Source of the DNA: Paeniglutamicibacter sulfureus
Lineage (GTDB): Bacteria; Actinomycetota; Actinomycetes; Actinomycetales; Micrococcaceae
Length of the DNA stretch: 64,000 bases
Direction: 5' to 3'
NCBI RefSeq assembly: GCF_030512175.1
Contig: NZ_JAULBL010000002.1
Coordinates: 432,149 to 496,148 of the forward strand
In this document: piece by piece, positions 18,243-27,744 of the stretch
Layout: each line of letters starts with the position of its first letter
Numbering within the stretch: position 1 is the first letter of the stretch
Translations under genes and position numbers: made by a program
Notes under the pieces: generated by a model
Told to the model about the DNA's origin: nothing
The model's input: the letters and a program-made list of their open reading frames with translations, nothing else
The model's database searches: none

Positions 18243-19007
18243 CTAGCCCGTCGTGACGGCGAGGGCCGCGGAAAGCTGGGCCGTCGCTGCGCGCAAGCGC
18301 GGCACGGCCCTGGCTGCGAACTCGTCGTTGAGCCGGGTGACGGGCCCGGAGACGGAGATCGCCATCGGGGTCGGCGCGCCGGGGACCGCCATTGCCAGAC
18401 AGCGCACGCCGAGCTCCTGCTCTTCCTCGTCGATGGCATAGCCGCGGGTGCGCACCTGATCGAGTTCCTCGAAGAGCTGGTGCATGGTGCCGATGGTTTT
18501 CGGCGTGTGGGGCGCCATGCCCGCCTGGTTGACCAGGCGCTGGACCCGGTCGTTTTCCAGCACCGACAGGATTGCCTTGCCCACTCCGGTTCCGTGGAGC
18601 GACGAGCGGCGACCGACCTCGGTGATCATGCGCATCGCGTGCGGCGACTGGGCTTGGGAAATGTAGGTGACCATGTCGCCGTCGAGCACCGCGATGCTGG
18701 CCGACTCGCCCAGTTCGTTCACCAGGTTCTGCAGGATGGGCGTGGACAGGGCGCCCAGCTGGCGGTTGGCGACCTCGCCCAGGCGGATCAGCCGCGGGCC
18801 GAGGGCGTAGCGGCGGTTGTTCAGCTGGCGGACGTAACCAATGCCTACCAGGGTGCGCAGCAGCCTGTGGATGGTGGGAAGCGGGAGCGGGGTGTCCATG
18901 GCAAGTTCGCTCAGGGCCGCCTCCCCGCCGGCCCGGCCAATGAGTTCAAGGAGCTCGAAGGCGCGCTCGACGGATTGGACGCCCGATGTCGTCTTTACTT
19001 CGGCCAT
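18243..19007 (-). CDS. IclR family transcriptional regulator, AllR-like
   Basis: A 254-residue IclR protein: N-terminal winged helix (GVQSVERAFELLELIGRAGG, then PLPTIHRLLRTLVGIGYV), and a C-terminal effector domain with GTGVGKAILS and DEEEQELGVRCLAMAVPG. Family members such as AllR repress allantoin and glyoxylate genes and sense glyoxylate or allantoin. It is divergent from the malic enzyme/malate synthase/allE operon, and four similar candidate operators lie before the purine-pathway units. Control of that regulon is therefore the obvious proposal, though not proven here. Confidence 0.88.
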   Translation of the reverse strand: MAEVKTTSGVQSVERAFELLELIGRAGGEAALSELAMDTPLPLPTIHRLLRTLVGIGYVRQLNNRRYALGPRLIRLGEVANRQLGALSTPILQNLVNELGESASIAVLDGDMVTYISQAQSPHAMRMITEVGRRSSLHGTGVGKAILSVLENDRVQRLVNQAGMAPHTPKTIGTMHQLFEELDQVRTRGYAIDEEEQELGVRCLAMAVPGAPTPMAISVSGPVTRLNDEFAARAVPRLRAATAQLSAALAVTTG

Positions 19008-19163
19008 GGCGATGCTCCTGGGTCTGCTGGTGCGCGGGCGGGAACCGTCAAAAGGTCCCGCAAACGGTCAAGTCTTGTGGTGCAACACTACCGGAACCCA
19101 AGCTATTTCTTCCACGATCCGAAACTTTGATCACAATTCCCGTGACCCACTCCACATAAGTGC

Positions 19164-19192
19164 TTGTCATTTCACTTCGTAGATAATAGTAT
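19164..19192 (+). promoter_or_regulatory. Candidate promoter of the malic enzyme operon
   Basis: TTGTCA (19164-19169) and TAGTAT (19187-19192) are separated by 17 bases, close to the sigma-70 type consensus. The candidate operator begins inside the -10 element. Confidence 0.5.
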
Positions 19193-19205
19193 CCACTATA
19201 CGGAA
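19191..19205 (+). promoter_or_regulatory. Candidate purine/allantoin-regulon operator, site 2
   Basis: ATCCACTATACGGAA, 20 bp before the malic enzyme start and overlapping the end of the predicted -10 box. It shares nine invariant bases with sites 1 and 3. A bound repressor here would block RNA polymerase, and the site could also control the divergent IclR gene. Confidence 0.5.
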
Positions 19206-19224
19206 ACTTTTTCAGGAGGACGAT

Positions 19225-20613
19225 ATGGCTGTACCTAGCCCGGGATATTCACTGACGCTGCGTGTCCAAACGCCCGTCTCGATCACTGCAACCAGCGAAC
19301 TGGCCGCGGCCGTGGGCCGCGCCGGAGGGTCAATCACGGCACTTGACGTGGCCGAATCCGGCCATGACCACATGGTCGTCGACGTCAGCTGCAACACCAC
19401 CGATGCCGCACACGGCCAATCGGTCCGCGATGCCCTCGATGCGCTGGACGGCGTGAACGTCCGCAATGTCTCGGATCGCACCTTCCTCATGCACCTGGGC
19501 GGCAAGCTGGAGGTCGTCCCGAAGGTCGCCCTGCGAAACCGCGACGACCTCTCCCGTGCGTACACCCCCGGGGTTGCCCGCGTGTGCATGGCCATCGCCG
19601 AGAACCCCGAGGACGCCCGCAACCTCACCATCAAGCGCAACACCATTGCCGTGGTCACCGACGGCTCCGCCGTCCTGGGCCTGGGCAACATCGGCCCTGC
19701 CGCCGCGCTTCCGGTCATGGAGGGCAAGGCCGCGCTGTTCAAGCAGTTCGCCAACGTCGATGCCTGGCCGGTCTGCCTGGACACCCAGGACACCGAGGAG
19801 ATCATCATGATCGTCAAGGCCCTCGCCCCGGTCTACGGAGGGGTGAACCTCGAGGACATCGCCGCACCGCGCTGCTTCGAGATCGAGGCCCGCCTGCGCG
19901 AGGAGCTGGACATCCCGGTCTTCCACGACGACCAGCACGGCACCGCCATCGTCACCCTCGCAGCATTGACCAACGCGCTGCTTGTGGTCGGCAAGCAGAT
20001 CGACAAGGTCCGCATCGTCGTCTCCGGCGTCGGTGCCGCCGGCAACGCCATCATCCAGCTCCTGGCCGCCCGCGGCGCCAAGAACATCATCGCCGCCGGC
20101 CGCAACGGAGCGATCAGCCGCACCGATGTTTCCGCAGACCCGCACCGCCAGTGGCTGGCCGACAACACCAACCCGGAACAGTTCACCGGGACGCTCAGGG
20201 AAGCCATGGTCGGCGCCGACGTCTTCATCGGCGTCTCCGCCCCCAACGTCCTGGACGAGGCGGACATCGAGGCCATGAACGAGAATGCCATCGTCTTCGC
20301 CATGGCCAACCCCGACCCGGAGGTCGATCCGATCGCCGCCGGCCGCCATGCCGCAGTGGTCGCCACGGGCCGTTCGGACTTCCCGAACCAGATCAACAAC
20401 GTTTTGGCCTTCCCGGGTTTCTTCCGCGGACTGCTCGACGCACGCGTTTCAGACATCACCGACGAAATGTTGTTGGCCGCAGCCGATGCCATTTCCGCCC
20501 GGGTGAGCCAAGATGAACTCAACCCAGGTTTCATCATTCCCTCCGTCTTCGACCCGCACGTGGCCGCAGACGTTGCCGAGGCCGTCTCCTCCGCGGCCGT
20601 GAAGAACAAGTAG
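19225..20613 (+). CDS. NAD(P)-dependent malic enzyme with N-terminal ACT-like domain
   Basis: Oxidative decarboxylation of malate to pyruvate, 462 residues. An ACT-like regulatory domain occupies about residues 1-85. The malic domain follows with [15 protein letters not shown] and [20 protein letters not shown], and the divalent-metal/substrate site with [16 protein letters not shown]. The nucleotide-binding domain has [11 protein letters not shown], and [12 protein letters not shown] is near the end. A strong AGGAGG precedes the ATG. Followed after 23 bp by malate synthase: glyoxylate plus acetyl-CoA gives malate, which this enzyme sends to pyruvate. This explains its place in a purine-degradation operon. 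Confidence 0.93.
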   Translation: MAVPSPGYSLTLRVQTPVSITATSELAAAVGRAGGSITALDVAESGHDHMVVDVSCNTTDAAHGQSVRDALDALDGVNVRNVSDRTFLMHLGGKLEVVPKVALRNRDDLSRAYTPGVARVCMAIAENPEDARNLTIKRNTIAVVTDGSAVLGLGNIGPAAALPVMEGKAALFKQFANVDAWPVCLDTQDTEEIIMIVKALAPVYGGVNLEDIAAPRCFEIEARLREELDIPVFHDDQHGTAIVTLAALTNALLVVGKQIDKVRIVVSGVGAAGNAIIQLLAARGAKNIIAAGRNGAISRTDVSADPHRQWLADNTNPEQFTGTLREAMVGADVFIGVSAPNVLDEADIEAMNENAIVFAMANPDPEVDPIAAGRHAAVVATGRSDFPNQINNVLAFPGFFRGLLDARVSDITDEMLLAAADAISARVSQDELNPGFIIPSVFDPHVAADVAEAVSSAAVKNK

Positions 20614-20636
20614 CAAGAAAGATCTGGTCCACCACG

Positions 20637-22265
20637 ATGAGCATCACACTGACCCACACCCCGTCCGTTGCCAAGGCCGATGAGATCCTCTCCACCGAGG
20701 CGCTGGCCTTCGTCCTGAAGCTGCACGAGAAGTTCGCCGGAACCCGCGAGGAGCTGCTGGCGGCACGCACCAAGGCCCGCGCGGAGGTCGCCAAGACCGG
20801 CACCATGGACTTCGACCCGGCCACCGCGGACATCCGCGCCGGCGACTGGAAGGTCGCCCAGGCGCCGGCCGCCCTGCAGGACCGCCGCGTGGAAATCACC
20901 GGCCCGGCTTCCCCGGCCAAGATGGCCATCAACGCGCTGAACTCCGGCGCCAAGGTCTGGCTTGCCGACCTTGAGGACGCCTCGACCCCGACCTGGCACA
21001 ACGTCGTGGACGCGCTGGTGAACCTCACCGAGGCGGCCGCCGGCACCCTGTCCTTCGAAGATGCGGGCAACGGCAAGTCCTACGCGCTGCGCACCGACGC
21101 ACCGCTGGCCACCGTCGTGGTCCGCCCGCGCGGCTGGCACCTGCCGGAGGCCAACGTGCTCATCAACGGCGCACCGGCAATCGGCGCGCTGGTGGACTTT
21201 GGCCTGCATTTCTTCCACAACGCCAAGGTGTTGGCGGAATCGGGCCAGGGCCCGTTCTACTACCTGCCCAAGATGGAGTCCTACCTCGAGTCCCGCCTTT
21301 GGAACCAAGTGTTCGCCTTCGCCGAGGCGGAACTCGGGATCGAGCACGGCACCATCCGCGCCACCATGCTCATCGAAACCATCCCGGCCGCGTTCCAGAT
21401 GGACGAGATGCTCTACGAGCTGCGCGACTACGCCTCGGGCCTGAACGCCGGGCGCTGGGACTACCTCTTCTCCATCATCAAGTACTTCCGCGAGGCCGGC
21501 GAGAAGTTCGTCATGCCGGACCGCGCCGATGTGGCCATGACGGCGCCGATGATGCGCGCGTACACCGAACTGCTGGTGGCCACCTGCCACAAGCGCGGTG
21601 CCTTTGCGATGGGCGGCATGGCCGCCGTCATCCCGAACCGCCGCGAGCCGGAGGTCACCGCCGCCGCGTTCGAGAAGGTCCGGGCCGACAAGACCCGCGA
21701 GGCCAACGACGGCTTCGACGGCTCTTGGGTGGCACACCCCGATCTGGTCCCGATCTGCGTGGAGGTCTTCGACTCCGTGCTCGGCGCCAAGCCCAACCAG
21801 ATCGACCGCCAGCGTCCCGAGGTCGCGGTCACCGCCGAACAACTGCTCGACGTCGCCTCGGCACCGGGCTCGGTGACCGAGGCCGGGGTCAACGCCAACC
21901 TCTACGTTGCAGTGGCATACACCGCCGTCTGGCTCTCGGGCAATGGCGCGGTGGCCATCCACAACCTCATGGAGGACGCGGCAACGGCGGAGATTTCCCG
22001 TTCGCAGATCTGGCAGCAGATCAACAACCAGGTCGTCGCCGCAGACACCGGCAACACCATCACCGCCGAACTCGTCGCCGATGCCCTGGCCGTCCAGGTC
22101 GCCAAGCTGCGCGACGAGGTCAACGACGAGGAAACCTTCGCCGCCTACTATGCCCCGGCCGCCGAACTCATCGGCCGACTGGTCTCCGGGCGCGAGGAGG
22201 ACTTCGAGGACTTCCTCACGCTGCCTGCCTACCGCCTGCTGAGCACCGAGCTGGTGGCCAAATGA
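20637..22265 (+). CDS. aceB: Malate synthase A
   Basis: Condenses glyoxylate with acetyl-CoA to malate. At 542 residues it has the length of malate synthase A. Recognisable blocks are [31 protein letters not shown] with a catalytic arginine, [14 protein letters not shown] and [13 protein letters not shown]. No isocitrate lyase is present in the window, so glyoxylate here comes from ureidoglycolate rather than the glyoxylate shunt. The stop overlaps the start of the DUF6986 gene (ATGA), indicating coupled translation. Confidence 0.94.
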   Translation: MSITLTHTPSVAKADEILSTEALAFVLKLHEKFAGTREELLAARTKARAEVAKTGTMDFDPATADIRAGDWKVAQAPAALQDRRVEITGPASPAKMAINALNSGAKVWLADLEDASTPTWHNVVDALVNLTEAAAGTLSFEDAGNGKSYALRTDAPLATVVVRPRGWHLPEANVLINGAPAIGALVDFGLHFFHNAKVLAESGQGPFYYLPKMESYLESRLWNQVFAFAEAELGIEHGTIRATMLIETIPAAFQMDEMLYELRDYASGLNAGRWDYLFSIIKYFREAGEKFVMPDRADVAMTAPMMRAYTELLVATCHKRGAFAMGGMAAVIPNRREPEVTAAAFEKVRADKTREANDGFDGSWVAHPDLVPICVEVFDSVLGAKPNQIDRQRPEVAVTAEQLLDVASAPGSVTEAGVNANLYVAVAYTAVWLSGNGAVAIHNLMEDAATAEISRSQIWQQINNQVVAADTGNTITAELVADALAVQVAKLRDEVNDEETFAAYYAPAAELIGRLVSGREEDFEDFLTLPAYRLLSTELVAK

Positions 22266-23539
22266 TCCGCCAGGGCGCGCTGGGCGCGGCCGCACTGGCA
22301 CGCGTCGAAAGCGACCTGGCAGCCACCGACGAACTGCTGGAGCAGAACTACCCGGGCGACGACGGACGGCGCCAGCCGATCCACACCGCCTATGTCCCGG
22401 CCGACCGCTTCACCCCCGAGCTGCCCGCGGCCTGGGGCGCCGCGGCGCTTGAAGCCGCAGGCGGCGTGGCGGGTCTGTCCGACCTGGCCGGGAAGCTGGG
22501 ACTGGCGCAGCCGCAGGAACTTGCCGCGCTGGTTGCCGCGAAGCTGGGCAGCGAGCCCATCGAGGACCTGCGCCTGGACTTCGAGGACGGATACGGCAAC
22601 CGTGGCGATACGGCCGAGGACGCCGCGGCCGTTGCAGCGGCAGAACAGGTCGCCAAGGCCGTGGCGGCGGGCGTGGCTCCGCCGTTCATCGGCATCCGCT
22701 TCAAGTGCCTCGAGGCACCCACCCGGGCCCGCGGGCTGCGGACGCTGGATCTGTTCGTCTCCACACTGGCCCGCGCCGGCGAATTGCCGCCGGGCCTGGT
22801 GCTGACCCTGCCGAAGGTCACCACCGTCGCCCAGGTCCGTGCCATGGTCTTCGTCTGCGAGCAGCTGGAGGCGGCGCACTCGCTGCCCGCCGGCCGCCTG
22901 CGCTTCGAGGTCCAGATGGAAACCCCGCAACTGATCCTCGCCCACGACGGCACCGTCCCCTCTGCGACGCTGCTGCACGCGGGCCAGGGGCGGATCACCT
23001 CGCTGCACTATGGCACCTACGACTACTCGGCCTCGCTGGGCATCGCGGCGGCCTACCAGTCCATGGAGCACCCGGCGGCCGACTACGCCAAGAACGTCAT
23101 GCAGGTGGCCGTCGCCGGCACCGGCGTGCACCTCTCCGACGGCTCCACCAACATCCTGCCCCTGGGCGATCCGGAACAGGTCCAGGCCGCCTGGGCCCTG
23201 CATGCCCGGCTGGTGCGCCGCCATCTGGAGCGCGGGATCTACCAGGGCTGGGACCTGCACCAGAACCAGCTGCCCACCCGCTACCTGGCCACCTACGCGT
23301 TTTACCGCGAGGGCTTTGCCGCCGCGGCGGCGCGCCTGCGCAACTACGTGCACCGCATCGAATCGGCCATCATGGACGAACCGGCCACCGCCAAGGCGCT
23401 GGCCAACTTCATCCGCCGCGGCCTGGTCTGCGGCGCACTGACCGCCGAGGAGATCGCCGCGGAAGCAGAGATTTCCCTATCCACCCTTGAATCAATCGCC
23501 CTGACGCGAGCAACACAGACGGAGGACTCGAATGTCTAA
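22262..23539 (+). CDS. DUF6986 family protein, CitE/HpcH-like lyase of unknown substrate
   Basis: A 425-residue protein with features of the HpcH/HpaI/CitE TIM-barrel family. An acidic metal/substrate motif [14 protein letters not shown] is near residue 103, then [35 protein letters not shown] (conserved Glu) and [15 protein letters not shown]. Family members cleave or form C-C bonds of 2-oxo or CoA-linked acids. The start ATG overlaps the malate synthase stop by four bases, and its end overlaps allE by eight. It is thus locked into the allantoin/glyoxylate operon, but its reaction is not known to me. Ureidoglycolate or glyoxylate chemistry is an inference from context. Confidence 0.8.
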   Translation: MIRQGALGAAALARVESDLAATDELLEQNYPGDDGRRQPIHTAYVPADRFTPELPAAWGAAALEAAGGVAGLSDLAGKLGLAQPQELAALVAAKLGSEPIEDLRLDFEDGYGNRGDTAEDAAAVAAAEQVAKAVAAGVAPPFIGIRFKCLEAPTRARGLRTLDLFVSTLARAGELPPGLVLTLPKVTTVAQVRAMVFVCEQLEAAHSLPAGRLRFEVQMETPQLILAHDGTVPSATLLHAGQGRITSLHYGTYDYSASLGIAAAYQSMEHPAADYAKNVMQVAVAGTGVHLSDGSTNILPLGDPEQVQAAWALHARLVRRHLERGIYQGWDLHQNQLPTRYLATYAFYREGFAAAAARLRNYVHRIESAIMDEPATAKALANFIRRGLVCGALTAEEIAAEAEISLSTLESIALTRATQTEDSNV

Positions 23540-24368
23540 GATCCAGACTCGTGCGGATGCAAGCTACTACACGAACTACGGAGGGCACCCGCCGCAGACC
23601 GACCTGTTGACCGACCGCGCCATCGTCACCGAGGCCTATACGGTCATCCCGCGCGGGGTGCTGCGCGACATCGTCACCTCGGTCTTCCCGGAGTGGACCG
23701 GCACCCGCGCCTGGGTGCTGAACCGCCCGGTTGCCGGCGGCTCGACCACCTTCGCCCAGTCCATCGTGGAGGTCTCCCCGGGCGGCGGCTCGGATCACCC
23801 GGAGCCGCAGGCCGAGGTCCAGTCCTTTGTCTTCGTGGTCTCCGGCCGGCTGACCGTGACCATCGACGGCACCGCGCACACCCTGGAAGAGGGCGGCTTC
23901 GCCTACGTCCCGGCCGGCACTGCGTGGCAGGCCCACAACAACGGCGTCGAGGTGGCGACCTTCCACTGGATCCGCAAGCGCTACGAGGTCCTGGCCGGCG
24001 TCGTGGCCCCGGGACCGGTCGTCGGCAACGAGCGCGACATCGAGCCCGGCGCGATGCCGGAGACCGAGGGCAAGTGGCGCACCACGCGCATGCTTGACCC
24101 GCAGGACGTGGCCTTCGACTTCGGCGTGAACATCGTGACCTTCGAGCCCGGCGCCTCCATCCCGTTCGCCGAGACCCACGTGATGGAGCACGGCCTGTAC
24201 GTCTTGGAGGGCAAGGCCGTCTACCGGCTGAACGCCGACTGGGTCGAGGTCGAGGCGGGGGACTACATGTCGCTGCGCGCCTTCTGCCCGCAGGCCTGTT
24301 ACGCCGGCGGACCGTCGAACTTCCGCTACCTGCTCTACAAGGACCAGAACCGCCAGATCGCCTTGTAA
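23532..24368 (+). CDS. allE: (S)-ureidoglycine aminohydrolase
   Basis: Bicupin enzyme of 278 residues releasing ammonia from (S)-ureidoglycine to give (S)-ureidoglycolate. The N-terminal YYTNYGGHPPQTDLLTDRAI is typical. The first cupin spans about residues 60-130 and the second about 190-265. Metal-binding residues lie in FAETHVMEHGLYVLEGKAVY, with the Glu/His pattern of AllE. Tyr and Gln in the C-terminal YLLYKDQNRQI are also family-typical. Last gene of the malic enzyme operon. Some databases call such proteins bifunctional allantoicase/aminohydrolase; I see only the bicupin enzyme. Confidence 0.93.
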   Translation: MSKIQTRADASYYTNYGGHPPQTDLLTDRAIVTEAYTVIPRGVLRDIVTSVFPEWTGTRAWVLNRPVAGGSTTFAQSIVEVSPGGGSDHPEPQAEVQSFVFVVSGRLTVTIDGTAHTLEEGGFAYVPAGTAWQAHNNGVEVATFHWIRKRYEVLAGVVAPGPVVGNERDIEPGAMPETEGKWRTTRMLDPQDVAFDFGVNIVTFEPGASIPFAETHVMEHGLYVLEGKAVYRLNADWVEVEAGDYMSLRAFCPQACYAGGPSNFRYLLYKDQNRQIAL

Positions 24369-24388
24369 TGCTGCACCCCGCTTAACCA

Positions 24389-24431
24389 CCGTCGGGCCCT
24401 TCGAACGCGATGCGTTCAAAGGGCCCGACGG
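24389..24431 (+). terminator. Strong hairpin terminator after allE
   Basis: Two 20-base arms (24389-24408 and 24412-24431) pair with one mismatch around the 3-base loop GAT, followed by GTGTTTGGGG. It lies 20 bp past the allE stop and before the convergent gene, so it probably ends both transcripts. Confidence 0.8.
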
Positions 24432-24512
24432 TGTTTGGGGGAGGGGAGAACCCTCGCCCCGGTCTCGGCCGGCGCCCGTTGGGAAAGGGGTGGTGCCGGT
24501 GAGAGGCGTTTG

Positions 24513-25211
24513 CTACCAGGCCGGGAGCACCGGCAGGGGTCCGCTGGATTCAATGTAGCGTGCCTGGCCGCGCGCGAGCCACTCGATCAGGCCCTCGCGG
24601 TCCGACTTGATTTGCAGGGCGCCGTCGCCGACGACCCACTCATCGCCTTCCTCGGTCACCAGTGTCATGCCCGGGGCGTCCTTGGCCCGCATGGTGCGCA
24701 CCGCCGCCTCCACGGCGTCCAGCTGCGAGTCAGGGTCGGCCTCCTCGATGGTCCAGGCGGTGTCCAGGTCGTGGTGGTGCACGACGACCTCGGCGATGCG
24801 CAGAGCCACGATGGAAGTGGCGGGGATGACCTTACCGTGCAGGTTCACTTCCTGGACCGCGAGCTCCCCGGCCAGGCGCTCGCACTGTTCGGCGAAGTAC
24901 TCCGCGGCGCTGCGGAATTTCTCGACCAGTTCCCCGCCCGGCAGGGCAGCGAGCGCGGCGATCTCCGCGTTGCGGGCCTCCGGGGATGCATAGAGCTGCT
25001 GCTCTTCCCCGGTGGCGGCCCAGTCAATGAGCTTGACCAGCGAACGGCCGTTGGATGCCAGGTGGGCAATGACGTCGGCCCGGCTCCACCCCTCGCACAG
25101 GGACGGCGCCGACATTTCGTCGGTGGACAGGGTGTCGATCGTGGCCAGCATCATGTTGGTTTCGCGGCCGAGTCGGGAAAGGTCCGAGTGCAGGCGGGCA
25201 GTGTTGATCAT
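24513..25211 (-). CDS. Maleylpyruvate isomerase family mycothiol-dependent enzyme
   Basis: A 232-residue DinB-like, mycothiol-dependent enzyme. The N-terminal four-helix domain contains PSLCEGWSRADVIAHLASNG and RIAEVVVHHHDLDTAW, which supply the conserved histidines/aspartate of the metal site. A small C-terminal domain follows (PGMTLVTEEGDEWVVGDGAL). Named after maleylpyruvate isomerase, but most members have unknown thiol-transfer substrates. It supports an actinobacterial host, since mycothiol is the actinobacterial thiol. No partner genes are nearby. Confidence 0.83.
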   Translation of the reverse strand: MINTARLHSDLSRLGRETNMMLATIDTLSTDEMSAPSLCEGWSRADVIAHLASNGRSLVKLIDWAATGEEQQLYASPEARNAEIAALAALPGGELVEKFRSAAEYFAEQCERLAGELAVQEVNLHGKVIPATSIVALRIAEVVVHHHDLDTAWTIEEADPDSQLDAVEAAVRTMRAKDAPGMTLVTEEGDEWVVGDGALQIKSDREGLIEWLARGQARYIESSGPLPVLPAW

Positions 25212-25354
25212 GCAGACACCCTACCAACGCGCGGGCCGGCGATGGGCCCGGAATCCAATCCATATCGAACCGGTATCGACTCATATGCAGGGGCGTGGCT
25301 CGGTGCCGGACCGCCATTCCCGGCTTTTATGCCGCCGGACGGTAGTTTGGTGGA

Positions 25355-25963
25355 ATGATCCCGGACCGGCAGATGACGCAACGGCTACGTCTCGATCCAC
25401 CCGTCCCCGAGGACCTGGATGAGGTCTTCGCGATCTCCGGCGATCCGCGGACCTGGGCGCACATCCCCGGCGAACGGGTCACGGATCCGCGGCAGACCGA
25501 GGCCTCGCTGGAAACGTTTGGCGCCGGCTGGCGGGAGCACGGCCTCTCGCACTGGGTCGTGCGGCTGGGCGAGGCCGGCGCCTACCCGCCCCTGGAGCCC
25601 GGCCAGGTACTGGGCACCGGGGGAGTGCACCTGCTTGCGGCGGTTGCCGGCACGCCCGTATGGAACCTTGGCTACCGGCTGGACCCGGCCTGCTGGGGCC
25701 ACGGATTCGCCACCGAACTTGCCAGGTACGCGGTGGAACGCGCCCATGCCGCCAGGGATTCGGTGCCGGTGATCGCCCGGGTGCTTTCCACCAACCCCGC
25801 ATCGCTCAAGGTGGCGCAGAAGGCCGGTCTTCAACTCCGTTGGGAGGGAGCTCCGTCGCCGCAGACCGCCGCAGCGGTCGGGGACCGGCCGGCTTCCCGG
25901 CTCATCCTTGCGGACCGTGAGCTGGATGGCGACGTGCTGGCATGGCTGGTGTCGCGGGGCTAA
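25355..25963 (+). CDS. GNAT family N-acetyltransferase
   Basis: A 202-residue GNAT acetyltransferase of the RimJ/RimL type. The N-terminal RLRLDPPVPEDLDEVFAISG starts the fold. The acetyl-CoA pyrophosphate-binding region is in WNLGYRLDPACWGHGFATEL, and the C-terminal beta-bulge region is STNPASLKVAQKAGLQL. The acceptor is unknown. Divergent from the mycothiol-dependent enzyme and convergent with the FBP-domain gene. Confidence 0.85.
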   Translation: MIPDRQMTQRLRLDPPVPEDLDEVFAISGDPRTWAHIPGERVTDPRQTEASLETFGAGWREHGLSHWVVRLGEAGAYPPLEPGQVLGTGGVHLLAAVAGTPVWNLGYRLDPACWGHGFATELARYAVERAHAARDSVPVIARVLSTNPASLKVAQKAGLQLRWEGAPSPQTAAAVGDRPASRLILADRELDGDVLAWLVSRG

Positions 25964-25996
25964 TTGCGTCGTTCCGCAAGTGGCCAGCTGCCGGGA

Positions 25997-26488
25997 TCAG
26001 GCGTCGTCGCGCACCCGCTTGGCGAAGTTCAAGACATGTTCGCGCAGCACGGTGATGCGCCGGTTGACCTCCGCCTCGCGATCGAAACCGAGGTAGGGCA
26101 ACGATTTCATCATGCGGACATTGGCGGGGCACTGGAATTCGGCGCACACCAGGATGCCGATGGTGTCGCCGTCGCGGCCGGCCTGGCCACCCTTCCTGGC
26201 ATTGAAAAACACCACGTCGTTGGGCAGGTCGACGTCTTCGCACCACGAGCACTGGGGGCGGTTGCGGATCTTGCCCTCGGTCTTGCGGAACATGATGCCC
26301 ACGGGTGCATCGTCGAGAACGGTGACGACATAGCCGACCAAGGGCAGCTTTGGATCCCTCCACCCCAGGAACTCGAAGGTGTCCCAATCCAGGGAGTCGA
26401 AGTCCTCCGGGAGCGTGATGGCCTTGCGTTCGCGCATCGAGGCATTGATGAAGGATGTGCGGATCTGTTTTTCGGAAAGTGAATGCAT
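25997..26488 (-). CDS. FBP (treble-clef zinc finger) domain protein
   Basis: A 163-residue protein resembling the EF-G-binding FBP family, whose better known members rescue EF-G on the ribosome. The C-terminal half has the zinc-finger cysteine pairs CSWC and CAEFQC. The N-terminal half contains ITLPEDFDSLDWDTFEFLGW and VGIMFRKTEGK. It starts at an ATG followed by HSLSEKQIRTSF. It stands alone here; whether it binds EF-G cannot be seen. Confidence 0.8.
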   Translation of the reverse strand: MHSLSEKQIRTSFINASMRERKAITLPEDFDSLDWDTFEFLGWRDPKLPLVGYVVTVLDDAPVGIMFRKTEGKIRNRPQCSWCEDVDLPNDVVFFNARKGGQAGRDGDTIGILVCAEFQCPANVRMMKSLPYLGFDREAEVNRRITVLREHVLNFAKRVRDDA

Positions 26489-26781
26489 GGTAATTTCGGG
26501 CCTGACTGTCGTGCCGCTTCGTCGCCGCGGCGAAGGGGAGGGGCATGCTTCGGGTGGGGCAAAGGATCCGCGCGCGGTCGGGCGACGAGTCGCCGATCAC
26601 CCGGCGGCGGATGTGGGCGCGCCAAAAGGGCGCGAAATATCACCGAAAATGGACAGCCTTATCTCGAGCCGGCGGAAAAGACGCCGGCTACCTCCGAACG
26701 CCCGCGGGGCGGTGGGGTCGAGATCAAAATGGACATGCGAAAAAGTATACGCCCACGGATGGGGTGACTTGCGGGACGCGG

Positions 26782-27540
26782 TCAGTCACGCAGCAGGCTC
26801 CGCAATGGCGTCCACCCGAGGGGAAGAGGGCCGCGGATATCGGCGCGCCGGCGATCCGTGGTGGCGGACCACCCCTGTGCAGCGGCCTCGCCGCGCTCGC
26901 CGACCGCTCCTCGAGCCACCCGGAATCCGACGTCCTCAAGCACGGCATCGGGTGCGCTGCCCCGGCGCACCGAGGCACGGCAGCTCCAGGACTTGTCGTC
27001 CCAGCCGCCGCCGCGCAGACTTCTGTAGTCCCCGTAGCGTGCCGTGTCCGCAAAGTCCCAGCACCATTCCCAGATGTTGCCGATCATGTCGAAAAGGCCA
27101 AAGCCATTGGGCTCCTTGCTCCCGACTGGTTGCGGGCCGCTGACTCCGTCTCCGGAGGTCCATGCGATCTTCGGCAGGGGAGCATAGGTGGGTGCCGTGG
27201 TGCCGGCGCGACAGGCAAATTCCCATTCGGCCTCGGTCGGCAACCTGAAACCCCCGGAGCCGACATTCCAGGTGATCTCTCGACCTGCTATCTCGTAGGC
27301 CAGATCGAGTCCGTGGTCCTGCGAGAGCTTGTTGCACCAGCGCACCGCTTCGAACCAGGTGACCGGGTGGGCGGGCACATCCTGCGCGGAGGCCTCGACG
27401 AGTTCGGCACCGTCCGCATCCGCCCATTGGGCCTGGGTGACAGGTGTCTCGGAGAGATGGAACGGGCGGAGGCTGACCTCGCGGACCGCATCGGATCGGG
27501 CGTCGCGCAGGCGGGCCTTGCCCGCCGGGATCGAAGCCAT
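26782..27540 (-). CDS. SUMF1/FGE-fold protein lacking one catalytic cysteine
   Basis: A 252-residue protein with the formylglycine-generating-enzyme sulfatase domain: LSETPVTQAQWAD, HPVTWFEAVRWCNKLS, FRLPTEAEWEFACRAGT, GNIWEWCWD and RGGGWDDKSWSCRASVRRG. In true FGE the last motif holds two copper-binding cysteines. Here the first position is Asp (GGGWDD) and only the second Cys remains, so sulfatase activation is unlikely. No sulfatase gene is nearby. The ATG at 27540 is preferred over the GTG at 27552 because AGGTGGA lies seven bases upstream. Confidence 0.82.
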   Translation of the reverse strand: MASIPAGKARLRDARSDAVREVSLRPFHLSETPVTQAQWADADGAELVEASAQDVPAHPVTWFEAVRWCNKLSQDHGLDLAYEIAGREITWNVGSGGFRLPTEAEWEFACRAGTTAPTYAPLPKIAWTSGDGVSGPQPVGSKEPNGFGLFDMIGNIWEWCWDFADTARYGDYRSLRGGGWDDKSWSCRASVRRGSAPDAVLEDVGFRVARGAVGERGEAAAQGWSATTDRRRADIRGPLPLGWTPLRSLLRD

Positions 27541-27680
27541 TGAAAGTTCCACCTACCGATCATCCCGCAAAGGGCGGCGGCGAAGTGTCTTCCGGCCTCG
27601 GCGAACCCAAAGACGCGGGAGGTGGCACGATCGGGCGTGCTTCAAGCTGCAGGCCAAACCCGCGACCATTGGCCAAATGA

Positions 27681-27717
27681 ACGGGGGGCGGCTGCCGTAC
27701 CGGCAGCCGCCCCCCGT
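27681..27717 (-). terminator. Perfect 17-bp hairpin terminator
   Basis: Two exactly complementary 17-base arms (27681-27697 and 27701-27717) enclose the loop TAC, 28 bp beyond the stop of the racemase gene. It probably ends the permease-racemase transcript before the SUMF1-like gene. Confidence 0.8.
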
Positions 27718-27744
27718 CAAGCGTGGTCCTCGATTTCCGGCGCG

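Noticed and set aside
21299-22261. Long upstream extension of the DUF6986 frame
   Set aside because: It runs inside malate synthase; the ATG at 22262 overlapping the malate synthase stop gives the expected protein start.
19833-22301. Very long minus-strand open frame opposite malic enzyme and malate synthase
   Set aside because: It is a codon-bias shadow in high-GC DNA: no ribosome site, no recognisable domain, and the plus strand carries two clear enzymes.
26782-27540. Functional sulfatase-activating enzyme
   Set aside because: One of the two catalytic cysteines is Asp, and there is no sulfatase nearby.
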